A program made the position numbers and the translations under genes. The notes beneath the pieces were generated by a model that saw nothing but the letters and a program-made list of their open reading frames with translations, was not told the DNA's origin and did not search any database. Shown here piece after piece: positions 34,558-43,080 of a stretch of DNA of 64,000 nt. Location of the stretch: contig NZ_JAPEOR010000003.1 in assembly GCF_026341125.1 (NCBI RefSeq), forward strand, positions 186,001-250,000, in the 5' to 3' direction. Positions within the stretch are counted from its first letter, which is position 1. Each line of letters starts with the position of its first letter. Origin of the DNA: Streptomyces sp. NBC_01142 (GTDB taxonomy: Bacteria > Actinomycetota > Actinomycetes > Streptomycetales > Streptomycetaceae).

Positions 34558-34830
34558 ATGAGTAATTACCAGGGCCCCGCGGTCCTCATTGCCGCCGGCT
34601 CCCATTTCGAGGTCCACGCCACGCTCAGCGCGGCCAGGTCCGGGGCGCACGGCGGGTGGGGCGGCAGTGTCCAGACCGACGATCCGGCAGAGGACTTCTA
34701 CACGGCGCTGGAGCGCGGACAGGTGAAGATCCGGCTGCCCGACGGCCGGGAGGGCGATGTGGTCGCCACGCGCACCGCCATCGGTAGCGGCCGGCTGAGG
34801 GTCTCCGGGAGCGGTCCGACGCCCTTCTAA
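34558..34830 (+). CDS. Small conserved hypothetical protein
   Basis: 90 residues, predicted mostly beta: MSNYQGPAVLIAAGSHFEVHATLSA opening, then DFYTALERGQVKIRLPDGREGDV. The pattern resembles the short Streptomyces proteins of DUF4873-like type, but I am not certain. It starts 100 bp upstream of, and divergent from, the peroxidase gene and converges with tesB. Function unknown. Confidence 0.6.
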   Translation: MSNYQGPAVLIAAGSHFEVHATLSAARSGAHGGWGGSVQTDDPAEDFYTALERGQVKIRLPDGREGDVVATRTAIGSGRLRVSGSGPTPF

Positions 34831-34859
34831 TTCCTTGGTCGCGGGTCCTCCGGGACGGC

Positions 34860-35759
34860 TCACTCCGTCACCGGCGGCGCCGGGTCCGTGGGCGTGTAGG
34901 GGCGGAACAGACCCTCCTGCACCACCGAGACGAGGAGGTTGCCCCCGCGGTCGTAGATACGGCCGCGCGCCAGCCCCCGGCCGCCCGTGGCGATCGGGGA
35001 CTCCTGGTCGTACAGGAACCACTCGTCCGCGCGGAACGGCCGGTGGAACCACATCGCGTGGTCCAGCGAGGCCATGTCGAAGCCACGCCTGCCCCACAGC
35101 GGCTCCACCGGGATGCGGACCGCGTCCAGGAGCGTCATGTCGCTCGCGTACGTCAGCGCGCACGTGTGCACCAGCGGGTCGTCGCCCAGCGGGCCCACCG
35201 CGCGCATCCACACCGCGCTGCGCGGGTCCGCGTCATTGATCTCCTCCGGGGTCCAGCGCAGCCGGTCGACATAGCGGATGTCGAAGGGCTGGCGGCGGGC
35301 CATCCGCTCCAGCGCCTCGGGGAGCGCCCCGAGGTGCTCGCGGATCTCCGCGGTGACCGTGGGCAGCGATTCCGGGTCCGGCAGCTCCAATCGCGGGGGG
35401 AGCTGGTGCTCGATGCTGCCCTCCTCCGGCCGGTGGAAGGAGGCGGTCAGATTGAAGATGGTCTTGCCCTGCTGCACCGCGGTGACCCGGCGGGTGGTGA
35501 ACGACCGGCCGTCCCGTACGCGCTCGACCTGGTAGACGATCGGCACGCCGGGAATGCCGGGGCGCAGGAAGTAGGCGTGCAGCGAGTGCACCGGGCGCTC
35601 GCCGTCCGTCGTGCGGCCCGCCGCGACCAGGGCCTGGCCCGCCACCTGGCCGCCGAAGACCCGCTGCAGGGACTCCTGGGGGCTGAGCCCCCGGAAGATA
35701 TTGACCTCGATCTGCTCCAGGTCGAGCAGATCGACCAGGCGTTCGGCCGGGTTTGTCAT
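34860..35759 (-). CDS. tesB: Acyl-CoA thioesterase II
   Basis: 299 residues with the double hot-dog fold of TesB. Recognisable segments are FRGLSPQESLQRVFGGQVAGQALVAA, HSLHAYFLRPG, and in the second half TYASDMTLLDAV and SLDHAMWFHRPFRADEW, where the Asp of SLDHAMW is catalytic. It hydrolyses acyl-CoAs to free acids. Start at 35759 with GGGGAG upstream. Only 16 bp separate it from the helicase gene stop, so both are likely co-transcribed although functionally unrelated. Confidence 0.92.
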   Translation of the reverse strand: MTNPAERLVDLLDLEQIEVNIFRGLSPQESLQRVFGGQVAGQALVAAGRTTDGERPVHSLHAYFLRPGIPGVPIVYQVERVRDGRSFTTRRVTAVQQGKTIFNLTASFHRPEEGSIEHQLPPRLELPDPESLPTVTAEIREHLGALPEALERMARRQPFDIRYVDRLRWTPEEINDADPRSAVWMRAVGPLGDDPLVHTCALTYASDMTLLDAVRIPVEPLWGRRGFDMASLDHAMWFHRPFRADEWFLYDQESPIATGGRGLARGRIYDRGGNLLVSVVQEGLFRPYTPTDPAPPVTE

Positions 35760-35775
35760 CAGGTGTTCTCCCCTG

Positions 35776-38289
35776 TCAGAGCTGGCCGACGGCGGTGACC
35801 CGTACGACGGCGCGGCCTTCCTCGTCGGAGGCCGCCAGATCGACCTCCGCGCTGATTCCCCAGTCATGGTCGCCGTTCGGGTCGGCGAAGATCTGCCGCA
35901 CCCGCCACAGGCCGTGCTCCGCATCCTCCTCGATCAGGAGCAGCTTGGGGCCACGGGCGTCGGGCCCGGTGCCCAGGTCCTCGTACTCGTCCCAGTACGC
36001 GTCCATCGCCTCGCCCCAGGCGTCCTCGTCCCAGCCGGACTCGGCGTCCATCTCGCCCAGCTCACGGACGTGATCGAGCGCGGCGAGCTCGACCCGGCGG
36101 AACATGGCGTTGCGCACGAGCACCCGGAAGGCGCGGGCGTTGGCAGTGACCGGCTTGACCTGGTCGGCCTTCTCCTGGGCCTGCTCGGCCGTCTCGATCT
36201 CGGGGTTGGCGAGCTGCTCCCACTCGTCGAGCAGGCTGGAGTCGACCTGGCGCACCATCTCGCCGAGCCAGGCGATCAGGTCCTCCAGGTCCTCGGACTT
36301 CAGATCGTCCGGGATGGTGTGTTCCAGCGCCTTGTACGCGCCCGCGAGGTAGCGCAGCACGATGCCTTCGGTGCGGGCGAGTTCGTAGTGGGAGGTGAAC
36401 TCCGTGAACGTCATGGCGCGTTCGAACATGTCACGGATGACCGACTTCGGCGAGACCGGGTGGTCGCCGACCCACGGATGGCTCTTGCGGTACACGTTGT
36501 ACGCGTGGACCAGGAGCTCTTCCAGCGGCTTGGGGTACGTCACGTCCTGGAGCCGCTCCATCCGCTCCTCGTACTCGATGCCGTCCGCCTTCATCGCTCC
36601 GATCGCTTCGCCGCGTGCCTTGTTCTGCTGGGCGGCGAGGATCTGACGCGGATCGTCCAGCGTGGATTCGACCACGGAGACCATGTCCAGGGCGTAGGAA
36701 GGGGATTCGGGGTCCAGCAGCTCGAAGGAGGCCAGCGCGAAGGTGGACAGCGGCTGGTTGAGCGCGAAGTCCTGCTGGAGGTCGACGGTGAGCCGGACGA
36801 TACGGCCCTCGGAGTCCGGCTCCTCCAGCCGTTCCACCACGCCGCCGTCCAGCAGGGAGCGGTAGATGGCGATGGCCCGCCGGATGTGGCGGAGCTGGTT
36901 CTTGCGCGGCTCGTGATTGTCCTCGAGGAGATGACGCATTGCAGCGAAGGCGTTGCCGGGGCGGGCGATGACCGACAGCAGCATGGTGTGCGTGACCCGG
37001 AAGCGGGAGGTCAGCGGCTCCGGATCGGAGCCGATGAGCTTCTCGAAGGTGGTGTCCGACCAGGCGACAAAGCCCTCGGGGGCCTTCTTGCGGACCACCT
37101 TGCGGCGCTTCTTCGGGTCGTCGCCCGCCTTCGCCAGGGACTTCTCGTTCTCGATGACGTGCTCGGGAGCCTGGGCGACGACAAAGCCGGCGGTGTCGAA
37201 GCCGGCCCGGCCCGCGCGGCCCGCGATCTGGTGGAACTCACGGGCGCGCAGGGTGCGCACCCGGGTGCCGTCGTACTTGGTGAGTGCGGTGAAGAGCACC
37301 GTACGGATGGGCACGTTGACGCCGACGCCGAGGGTGTCCGTACCGCAGATGACCTTCAACAGGCCGGCCTGGGCGAGCTTTTCGACCAGCCGCCGGTACT
37401 TCGGCAGCATGCCGGCGTGGTGGACGCCGATTCCGTGCCGTACATATCGGGAGAGATTGCGGCCGAACTTGGTGGTGAACCGGAAGTTGCCGATCATCTC
37501 GGCGATCTGGTCCTTCTCCTCGCGCGAGCACATGTTGATGCTCATCAGCGACTGGGCGCGCTCCACGGCCGCGGCCTGGGTGAAGTGCACGATGTAGACC
37601 GGTGCCTGCCTGGTCTCCAGCAGCTCGGTCAGCGTCTCCGTGATAGGGGTCAGCTGGTACTCGTACGACAGCGGCACCGGGCGGGACGCCGAGCGGACCA
37701 CGGAGGTGGGGCGGCCGGTGCGGCGGGTCAGGTCCGCCTCGAACCGGGAGACGTCGCCGAGGGTCGCCGACATCAGGATGAACTGCGCCTGCGGCAGCTC
37801 GAGGAGCGGGATCTGCCAGGCCCAGCCGCGGTCCGGCTCCGCGTAGAAGTGGAACTCGTCCATCACGACCTGGCCGATGTCGGCGTGCTTGCCGTCGCGC
37901 AGGGCGATGGAGGCCAGCACCTCGGCGGTGCAGCAGATGACGGGGGCGTCGGAGTTGACGGACGCGTCGCCCGTCAGCATGCCGACGTTCTCCGTACCGA
38001 AGAGCTTGCAGAGGTCGAAGAACTTCTCGGAGACCAGTGCCTTGATCGGCGCGGTGTAGAAGGTGACCTTGTCCTGGGCCAGCGCCGTGAAGTGCGCACC
38101 CGCCGCGACCAGGCTCTTTCCCGAGCCAGTAGGAGTGGAAAGGATCACATTGGCCCCGGAGACCACCTCGATCAGCGCCTCCTCCTGAGCCGGGTAGAGC
38201 GTGATGCCCTGGCCTTCGGTCCATGAGGAGAAGGCTTCGAAGAGGGCATCTGGGTCGGCATCCGGCGGCAGCTGATCGATAAGGGTCAC
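35776..38289 (-). CDS. DEAD/DEAH-box helicase with DUF3516-type C-terminus
   Basis: 837 residues. Helicase motifs in order: Q-like LYPAQEEALIEV, Walker A STPTGSGKS (51-59), motif II VVMDEFHFYA, motif III LMSATLGD, and motif VI HQIAGRAGRAGFD. The C-terminal 430 residues match the long helical DUF3516 extension of actinobacterial Ski2/Mtr4-like helicases (KPLEELLVHAYNVYRKSHPWV, REMFERAMTF-like). An RNA-processing role is likely by analogy. Start GTG at 38289 after GGGGG; an upstream start would reach into the neighbouring promoter. Confidence 0.9.
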   Translation of the reverse strand: MTLIDQLPPDADPDALFEAFSSWTEGQGITLYPAQEEALIEVVSGANVILSTPTGSGKSLVAAGAHFTALAQDKVTFYTAPIKALVSEKFFDLCKLFGTENVGMLTGDASVNSDAPVICCTAEVLASIALRDGKHADIGQVVMDEFHFYAEPDRGWAWQIPLLELPQAQFILMSATLGDVSRFEADLTRRTGRPTSVVRSASRPVPLSYEYQLTPITETLTELLETRQAPVYIVHFTQAAAVERAQSLMSINMCSREEKDQIAEMIGNFRFTTKFGRNLSRYVRHGIGVHHAGMLPKYRRLVEKLAQAGLLKVICGTDTLGVGVNVPIRTVLFTALTKYDGTRVRTLRAREFHQIAGRAGRAGFDTAGFVVAQAPEHVIENEKSLAKAGDDPKKRRKVVRKKAPEGFVAWSDTTFEKLIGSDPEPLTSRFRVTHTMLLSVIARPGNAFAAMRHLLEDNHEPRKNQLRHIRRAIAIYRSLLDGGVVERLEEPDSEGRIVRLTVDLQQDFALNQPLSTFALASFELLDPESPSYALDMVSVVESTLDDPRQILAAQQNKARGEAIGAMKADGIEYEERMERLQDVTYPKPLEELLVHAYNVYRKSHPWVGDHPVSPKSVIRDMFERAMTFTEFTSHYELARTEGIVLRYLAGAYKALEHTIPDDLKSEDLEDLIAWLGEMVRQVDSSLLDEWEQLANPEIETAEQAQEKADQVKPVTANARAFRVLVRNAMFRRVELAALDHVRELGEMDAESGWDEDAWGEAMDAYWDEYEDLGTGPDARGPKLLLIEEDAEHGLWRVRQIFADPNGDHDWGISAEVDLAASDEEGRAVVRVTAVGQL

Positions 38290-38422
38290 GCCCCCATCTT
38301 GCCTGGCCTTCCCCCGGATCAGGGAACCGGCCGACTGCACGAAGATCACGAGCGATACGCTGCCCTGTCAAGCCGCCCTGCCAACTGGGCTGCACCACAA
38401 GAACAATGGGGCGGGAACGCAC

Positions 38423-39214
38423 ATGATGGGACCGGCGCACTCTCTGTCCGGGGCGGCTGCCTGGCTGGGGGTGGGCGCGGCGACCGCCGCCGCCGGCCAC
38501 CCGATGCCGTGGCCGGTCCTCGTCGTCGGAGCGCTGATCTGCGCGGGCGCGGCGCTGGCGCCGGACCTGGACCACAAGGCGGCGACGATCTCCCGGGCCT
38601 TCGGGCCCGTCTCGCGCTGGCTGTGCGAGATCGTCGACAAGCTCTCGTACGCCGTCTACAAGGCGACGAAGAAGCCCGGCGACAAGCGCAGGACCGGCGG
38701 CCACCGCACGCTGACCCACACCTGGCTGTGGGCGGTGATGATCGGCGCGGGCACCTCGGCGCTGGCGATCACCGGGGGCCGGTGGGCGGTGCTCGCGATC
38801 CTCTTCATCCACCTGGTGCTCGCGGTGGAGGGCCTGCTGTGGCGGGCGGCGCGGGTCTCCAGCGATGTGCTGGTGTGGCTGCTGGGCGCGACGAGCGCGT
38901 GGATCCTGGCGGGTGTGCTCGACAAGCCGGGCAATGGCGCGGACTGGCTGTTCACGGCCCCCGGCCAGGAGTACCTGTGGCTGGGCCTGCCGATCGTGCT
39001 GGGCGCGCTGGTGCACGACATCGGCGACGCACTGACGGTGTCGGGCTGCCCGATCCTGTGGCCGATCCCGGTGGGCCGCAAGCGCTGGTACCCGATCGGC
39101 CCGCCGAAGGCGCTGCGGTTCAGGGCGGGCAGCTGGGTGGAGCTGAAGGTGCTGATGCCCGTGTTCATGCTGCTGGGGGGAGTGGGCGCGGCAGGCGCGC
39201 TGAACCTTATTTAG
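38423..39214 (+). CDS. YdjM-like membrane-bound metal-dependent hydrolase
   Basis: 263 residues with several membrane helices and the LexA-regulated YdjM/DUF457 pattern: MGPAHSLSGAAAWLG, LAPDLDHKAATIS, GGHRTLTHTWLWAV and VLGALVHDIGDALTVSGCPILWPI. The HxxxxH, DxDH and HRxxTH residues form the presumed metal site near the membrane face. It diverges from the helicase gene. ATG at 38423 or 38426 are equally possible. Substrate unknown. Confidence 0.85.
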   Translation: MMGPAHSLSGAAAWLGVGAATAAAGHPMPWPVLVVGALICAGAALAPDLDHKAATISRAFGPVSRWLCEIVDKLSYAVYKATKKPGDKRRTGGHRTLTHTWLWAVMIGAGTSALAITGGRWAVLAILFIHLVLAVEGLLWRAARVSSDVLVWLLGATSAWILAGVLDKPGNGADWLFTAPGQEYLWLGLPIVLGALVHDIGDALTVSGCPILWPIPVGRKRWYPIGPPKALRFRAGSWVELKVLMPVFMLLGGVGAAGALNLI

Positions 39215-39335
39215 GGCCGGACTCCCTGGCGGCCGGGCCCCGGGAACCGCCGGACGGGCCGGAAGAGCCCGCCCGGCCGGCGGCCGGCGGCCGAGGGCAG
39301 GGGCCCGGGGCGGAGCGCCGACTGCGCGGGCACCG

Positions 39336-41117
39336 TCACCCGTGCCAGGAGCGCCAGAGCGCCGCGTACGCCCCCGCCGCCGCAACCAGTTCGTCGTGGC
39401 TGCCCAGCTCGCTGATCCGGCCCTCCTCCACCACCGCGATCACGTCCGCGTCGTGCGCGGTGTGCAGGCGGTGGGCGATCGCCACCACGGTGCGGCCGTC
39501 CAGCACCCGGGACAACGAGCGCTCCAGATGGCGTGCGGCCCGCGGGTCCAGCAGCGACGTCGCCTCGTCCAGGACCAGCGTGTGCGGGTCCGCCAGGACC
39601 AGACGGGCCAGGGCGATCTGCTGGGCCTGGGCCGGGGTGAGCGCGAGCCCGCCCGAGCCGACCTCCGTGTCCAGGCCCTCGTCCAGGCCGCGCGACCAGG
39701 TGTCCGCGTCGATCGCGCCGAGCGCCGACCACAGCTCCGCGTCCGAGGCACCGGTGCGGGCCAGCAGCAGGTTGTCGCGCAGCGACCCCACGAAGACGTG
39801 GTGCTCCTGGTTGACCAGGGCGACATGCGCACGGACACGTTCGGCCGGCATCCGGGACAGCTCGGCGTCGCCGAGGGTGACCCGGCCCGTCCGCGGGGCG
39901 TAGATGCCCGCGAGCAGCCGGCCCAGCGTGGACTTGCCGGCGCCGGACGGGCCGACCAGGGCGAGCCGGGTGCCCGGCGCGACCGACAGGGACACCTGGT
40001 GCAGGACATCCACGCCCTCGCGGTACCCGAAGTACACCTCGTCCGCGCGCACATGGCGCCCGTCCGGGCCGGCCGTCCCGTCACCCTCGTCCGGCTCGAT
40101 CTCCCGGACGCCCACCAGGCGGGCCAGCGACACCTGGGCCACCTGCAGCTCGTCGTACCACCGCAGGATGATCCCCACCGGGTCGACCAGCATCTGTGCC
40201 AGCAGCGCGCCCGTCGTCAGCTGGCCGACGTCCATCCAGCCACGCAGCACGAACCAGCCGCCGATCATCAGCACCGAGCCGAGCACGGTGACATGCGTGA
40301 TGTTGATGACGGGGAAGAGGACAGAGCGCAGAAAGAGCGTGTAGCGCTCCCACGCGGTCCACTCCTTGACCCGCTGGTCGGAGAGCGCGATCCGGCGCGC
40401 GCCCAGGCGGTGCGCCTCGATGGTCCGGCCGGCGTCGACCGTCTCGGCCAGGACGGCGGCCACCGCCGCGTACCCCGCCGCCTCCGAGCGGTACGCCGAC
40501 GGCGCCCGCTTGAAGTACCAGCGGCAGCCCGCCACCAGCAGCGGTGCGGCCACCAGCACAGCCAGCGCCAGCGGCGGCGCCGTCACCGCGAGGCCGCCCA
40601 GCAGCAGGGCCGCCCACACCACTCCGATGGCGAGCTGCGGTACGGCCTCGCGCATGGCGTTGGCCAGCCGGTCGATGTCGGTGGTGATGCGGGAGAGCAG
40701 ATCGCCGGTGCCTGCCCGCTCCAGCACACCCGGCGGCAGCCCCACCGACCGCACGAGGAAGTCCTCGCGCAGATCGGCCAGCATCTCCTCGCCGAGCATG
40801 GAGCCGCGCAGTCGCATCAGCCGTACGAACACGGTCTGCACGACGAGCGCGACGGCGAACACAGCGATTGTGCGCTCCAGATGGAGCTCGCGCGCGCCCT
40901 CCGTCAGCCGCTCCACCACGGAGCCGAGCAGATAGGGGCCCGCCATCGAGGCGATCACCGCGATCGCGTTGACGGCGACCAGAGCGGCGAAGGCGCGACG
41001 GTGCCGGTGCAGCAGCTCGCGGACATAGGACCGTACGGTCGCGGCGGTGCCGACAGGCAGCGTCGTCGCCGACTCCGGTGCCGCCGGGTCGTACTCCGGT
41101 GGCGCCATGCCGATCAT
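39336..41117 (-). CDS. ABC exporter half-transporter with degenerate signature motif
   Basis: 593 residues: six membrane helices in the first 330 residues, then a nucleotide-binding domain with an intact Walker A (GPSGAGKST), Q-loop (LVNQEHHV), Walker B (LVLDEATSLLD) and H-loop (AIAHRLH), but the LSGGQ signature is replaced by LTPAQ. It pairs with the upstream gene, whose Walker A is lost and signature intact, so together they make one working ATP site and one degenerate site, as in asymmetric heterodimeric exporters. The ATG overlaps the upstream TGA (ATGA). Substrate, a lipid or drug, is unknown. Confidence 0.88.
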   Translation of the reverse strand: MIGMAPPEYDPAAPESATTLPVGTAATVRSYVRELLHRHRRAFAALVAVNAIAVIASMAGPYLLGSVVERLTEGARELHLERTIAVFAVALVVQTVFVRLMRLRGSMLGEEMLADLREDFLVRSVGLPPGVLERAGTGDLLSRITTDIDRLANAMREAVPQLAIGVVWAALLLGGLAVTAPPLALAVLVAAPLLVAGCRWYFKRAPSAYRSEAAGYAAVAAVLAETVDAGRTIEAHRLGARRIALSDQRVKEWTAWERYTLFLRSVLFPVINITHVTVLGSVLMIGGWFVLRGWMDVGQLTTGALLAQMLVDPVGIILRWYDELQVAQVSLARLVGVREIEPDEGDGTAGPDGRHVRADEVYFGYREGVDVLHQVSLSVAPGTRLALVGPSGAGKSTLGRLLAGIYAPRTGRVTLGDAELSRMPAERVRAHVALVNQEHHVFVGSLRDNLLLARTGASDAELWSALGAIDADTWSRGLDEGLDTEVGSGGLALTPAQAQQIALARLVLADPHTLVLDEATSLLDPRAARHLERSLSRVLDGRTVVAIAHRLHTAHDADVIAVVEEGRISELGSHDELVAAAGAYAALWRSWHG

Positions 41118-42919
41118 GCCGACTCCTCGATCTCGGCGAACACATCTGTCTCGCGGGTGACGACGGCCCGGTAGCGCGGATCGGTGTGCAGCAGCTCGCG
41201 GTGCACGCCCACCGCCACCGCCTGGTCGTTGTCCACCAGCACCACCCGGTCCGCGAGGTCGAGCAGCAGCGGCGACGAGGCGAAGACCACGGTCGTACGG
41301 TCCGTGCGCAGACGCTTGACGCCCGCCGCGACCCGCGCCTCGGTGTGCGAGTCGACGGCCGAGGTCGGCTCGTCGAGGACCAGCACCTCGGGGTCGGTCA
41401 CCAGCGAACGGGCCAGCGCCAGGCGCTGGCGCTGGCCGCCCGACAGGGACCGTCCGCGCTCGGTGATCCGGGTGCGCATCGGGTCGCCGTCGGTGTCCAC
41501 GGACGCCTGGGCGAGCGCGTCCAGCACATCGCCGCACTGTGCGGCGTCCAGGGCCTCCTCGGCGGACACCTTCCCCGAGGAGGGGATGTCGAGCAGCTCC
41601 CGGAGCGTGCCGGAGAGCAGCACCGGATCCTTGTCCTGTACGAGGACGGCGGCACGGGCCGCGGCGAGTGTCAGCTCGTCCAGCGGCACCCCGCCGAGCA
41701 GGACGGACGCGGTGCCGGCCTTCGCACCGGCCTCGTTCTCGGCCTCAGCCGTCGTCTCGGCGGCGGTGGCCGGGTGGCCGCCGAGCCGTTCGGCGAGCAG
41801 TCCGGCCGCGTCCGGGTCCCCGCACACCACCGCGGTGAACCGGCCCGCCGGGGCGAGGACACCGGTGACGGGGTCGTACAGATCGCCGCTGGGCCGGCCG
41901 TACGCCACCCCGGAGGGCTCGGTCGTGCGCCGCAGCGCCAGCACCCGCGCGGCCCGCTTCGCGGAGGGCCGGGAGAAGGAGAACGCCATGGCGATCTCCT
42001 CGAAGTTCTGCAAGGGGTAGTGGGTGAGCAGGACCGCGCTGTAGACGGTGACGAGCTCGCCCACCGTGATCCTGCCCTCGAGCGTGAGCTTCGCGCCGTA
42101 CGCGACCACCGCGATCAGGAGCAGCCCCGGCAGCAGCACCTGGATCGCGGCGATCAGCGCCCACATCCGGGCGCTGCGAACGGCTGCCCGCCGTACCTCC
42201 TGGGAGGCACGACGGTAGCGGCCGAGGAACAGCTCCTCGCCGCCGATACCGCGCAGCACCCGCAGGCCGGCGACCGTGTCGGAGGCCAGCTCGGTGGCCC
42301 TGCCCGCCTTTTCGCGCTGGATGTCCGCGCGCCGGGTGGCGCGGGGCAGCAACGGCAGGACGGCCAGGGCGAGGACGGGTACGCCGATGGCGACCATGAC
42401 GCCGAGCGCGGGCTGGTAGATCACGAGACCGACGCAGACCACGACCAGCGTGGTGGCGGCCGCGGCGAACCGGGAGAGAGCCTCGACGAACCAGCCGATC
42501 TTCTCCACGTCGCCCGTGGAGACCGCGACCACCTCGCCCGCGGCGACCCGGCGGGTCAGCACCGCGCCGAGCTCGGCGGTCCTGCGGGCCAGCAGTTGCT
42601 GGACGCGGGCCGCGGCCGTGATCCAGTTGGTGACGGCCGTGCGGTGCAGCATCGTGTCGCCCAGCGCGATGGCCGCGCCGAGCAGCGCGATCAGCCCGCC
42701 CGCGTACGCCAGCTGCTCGCTGGAGCGGTCCACCACTGCCTGGACGGCCAGGCCCACGCCGAGCGGCAGCCCTGCGATGCCGAGCTGGTGCATCAGGCCC
42801 CAGAACAGGGACTTGAGCTGACCGCCCAGCTGATTCCGGCCGAGCCACAGCAGGAACCGGGTGCCGGACCGGACGTCGGGATCACCTGGATCGGGATACG
42901 GAAGATCGCGAATCTGCAT
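41114..42919 (-). CDS. ABC exporter half-transporter with degenerate Walker A
   Basis: 601 residues: six-helix membrane domain (FLLWLGRNQLGG onward) and a nucleotide-binding domain in which the P-loop has decayed to VVCGDPDAAGLLAERLGG with no GKS/T. The signature LSGGQRQRLALARSL and Walker B VLVLDEPTSAVD with its catalytic Glu are normal. An Ala/Glu-rich insert (AETTAEAENEAGAKAG) follows the P-loop region. It is the first gene of a translationally coupled pair with the half-transporter below; the complementary defects imply an obligate heterodimer. Confidence 0.88.
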   Translation of the reverse strand: MQIRDLPYPDPGDPDVRSGTRFLLWLGRNQLGGQLKSLFWGLMHQLGIAGLPLGVGLAVQAVVDRSSEQLAYAGGLIALLGAAIALGDTMLHRTAVTNWITAAARVQQLLARRTAELGAVLTRRVAAGEVVAVSTGDVEKIGWFVEALSRFAAAATTLVVVCVGLVIYQPALGVMVAIGVPVLALAVLPLLPRATRRADIQREKAGRATELASDTVAGLRVLRGIGGEELFLGRYRRASQEVRRAAVRSARMWALIAAIQVLLPGLLLIAVVAYGAKLTLEGRITVGELVTVYSAVLLTHYPLQNFEEIAMAFSFSRPSAKRAARVLALRRTTEPSGVAYGRPSGDLYDPVTGVLAPAGRFTAVVCGDPDAAGLLAERLGGHPATAAETTAEAENEAGAKAGTASVLLGGVPLDELTLAAARAAVLVQDKDPVLLSGTLRELLDIPSSGKVSAEEALDAAQCGDVLDALAQASVDTDGDPMRTRITERGRSLSGGQRQRLALARSLVTDPEVLVLDEPTSAVDSHTEARVAAGVKRLRTDRTTVVFASSPLLLDLADRVVLVDNDQAVAVGVHRELLHTDPRYRAVVTRETDVFAEIEESA

Positions 42920-43080
42920 GACGTCCCAGCGCTCTGTGAAATGTATGGCGCAAACCGTACAAGGTTCGCCTTTTGCAGCCCGTCCCGCAAACGACTTTTG
43001 TGCCGCAGGACATGGAACGCGCCAAGATCGAGCATCATGCTCTGGCGTACCGGGCCCGTCGCACGCTTCACTCCTGACGC

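Noticed and set aside
35611..38226. An 871-codon plus-strand frame opposite the helicase gene
   Set aside because: No motifs or ribosome site; the minus strand carries all helicase motifs in order.
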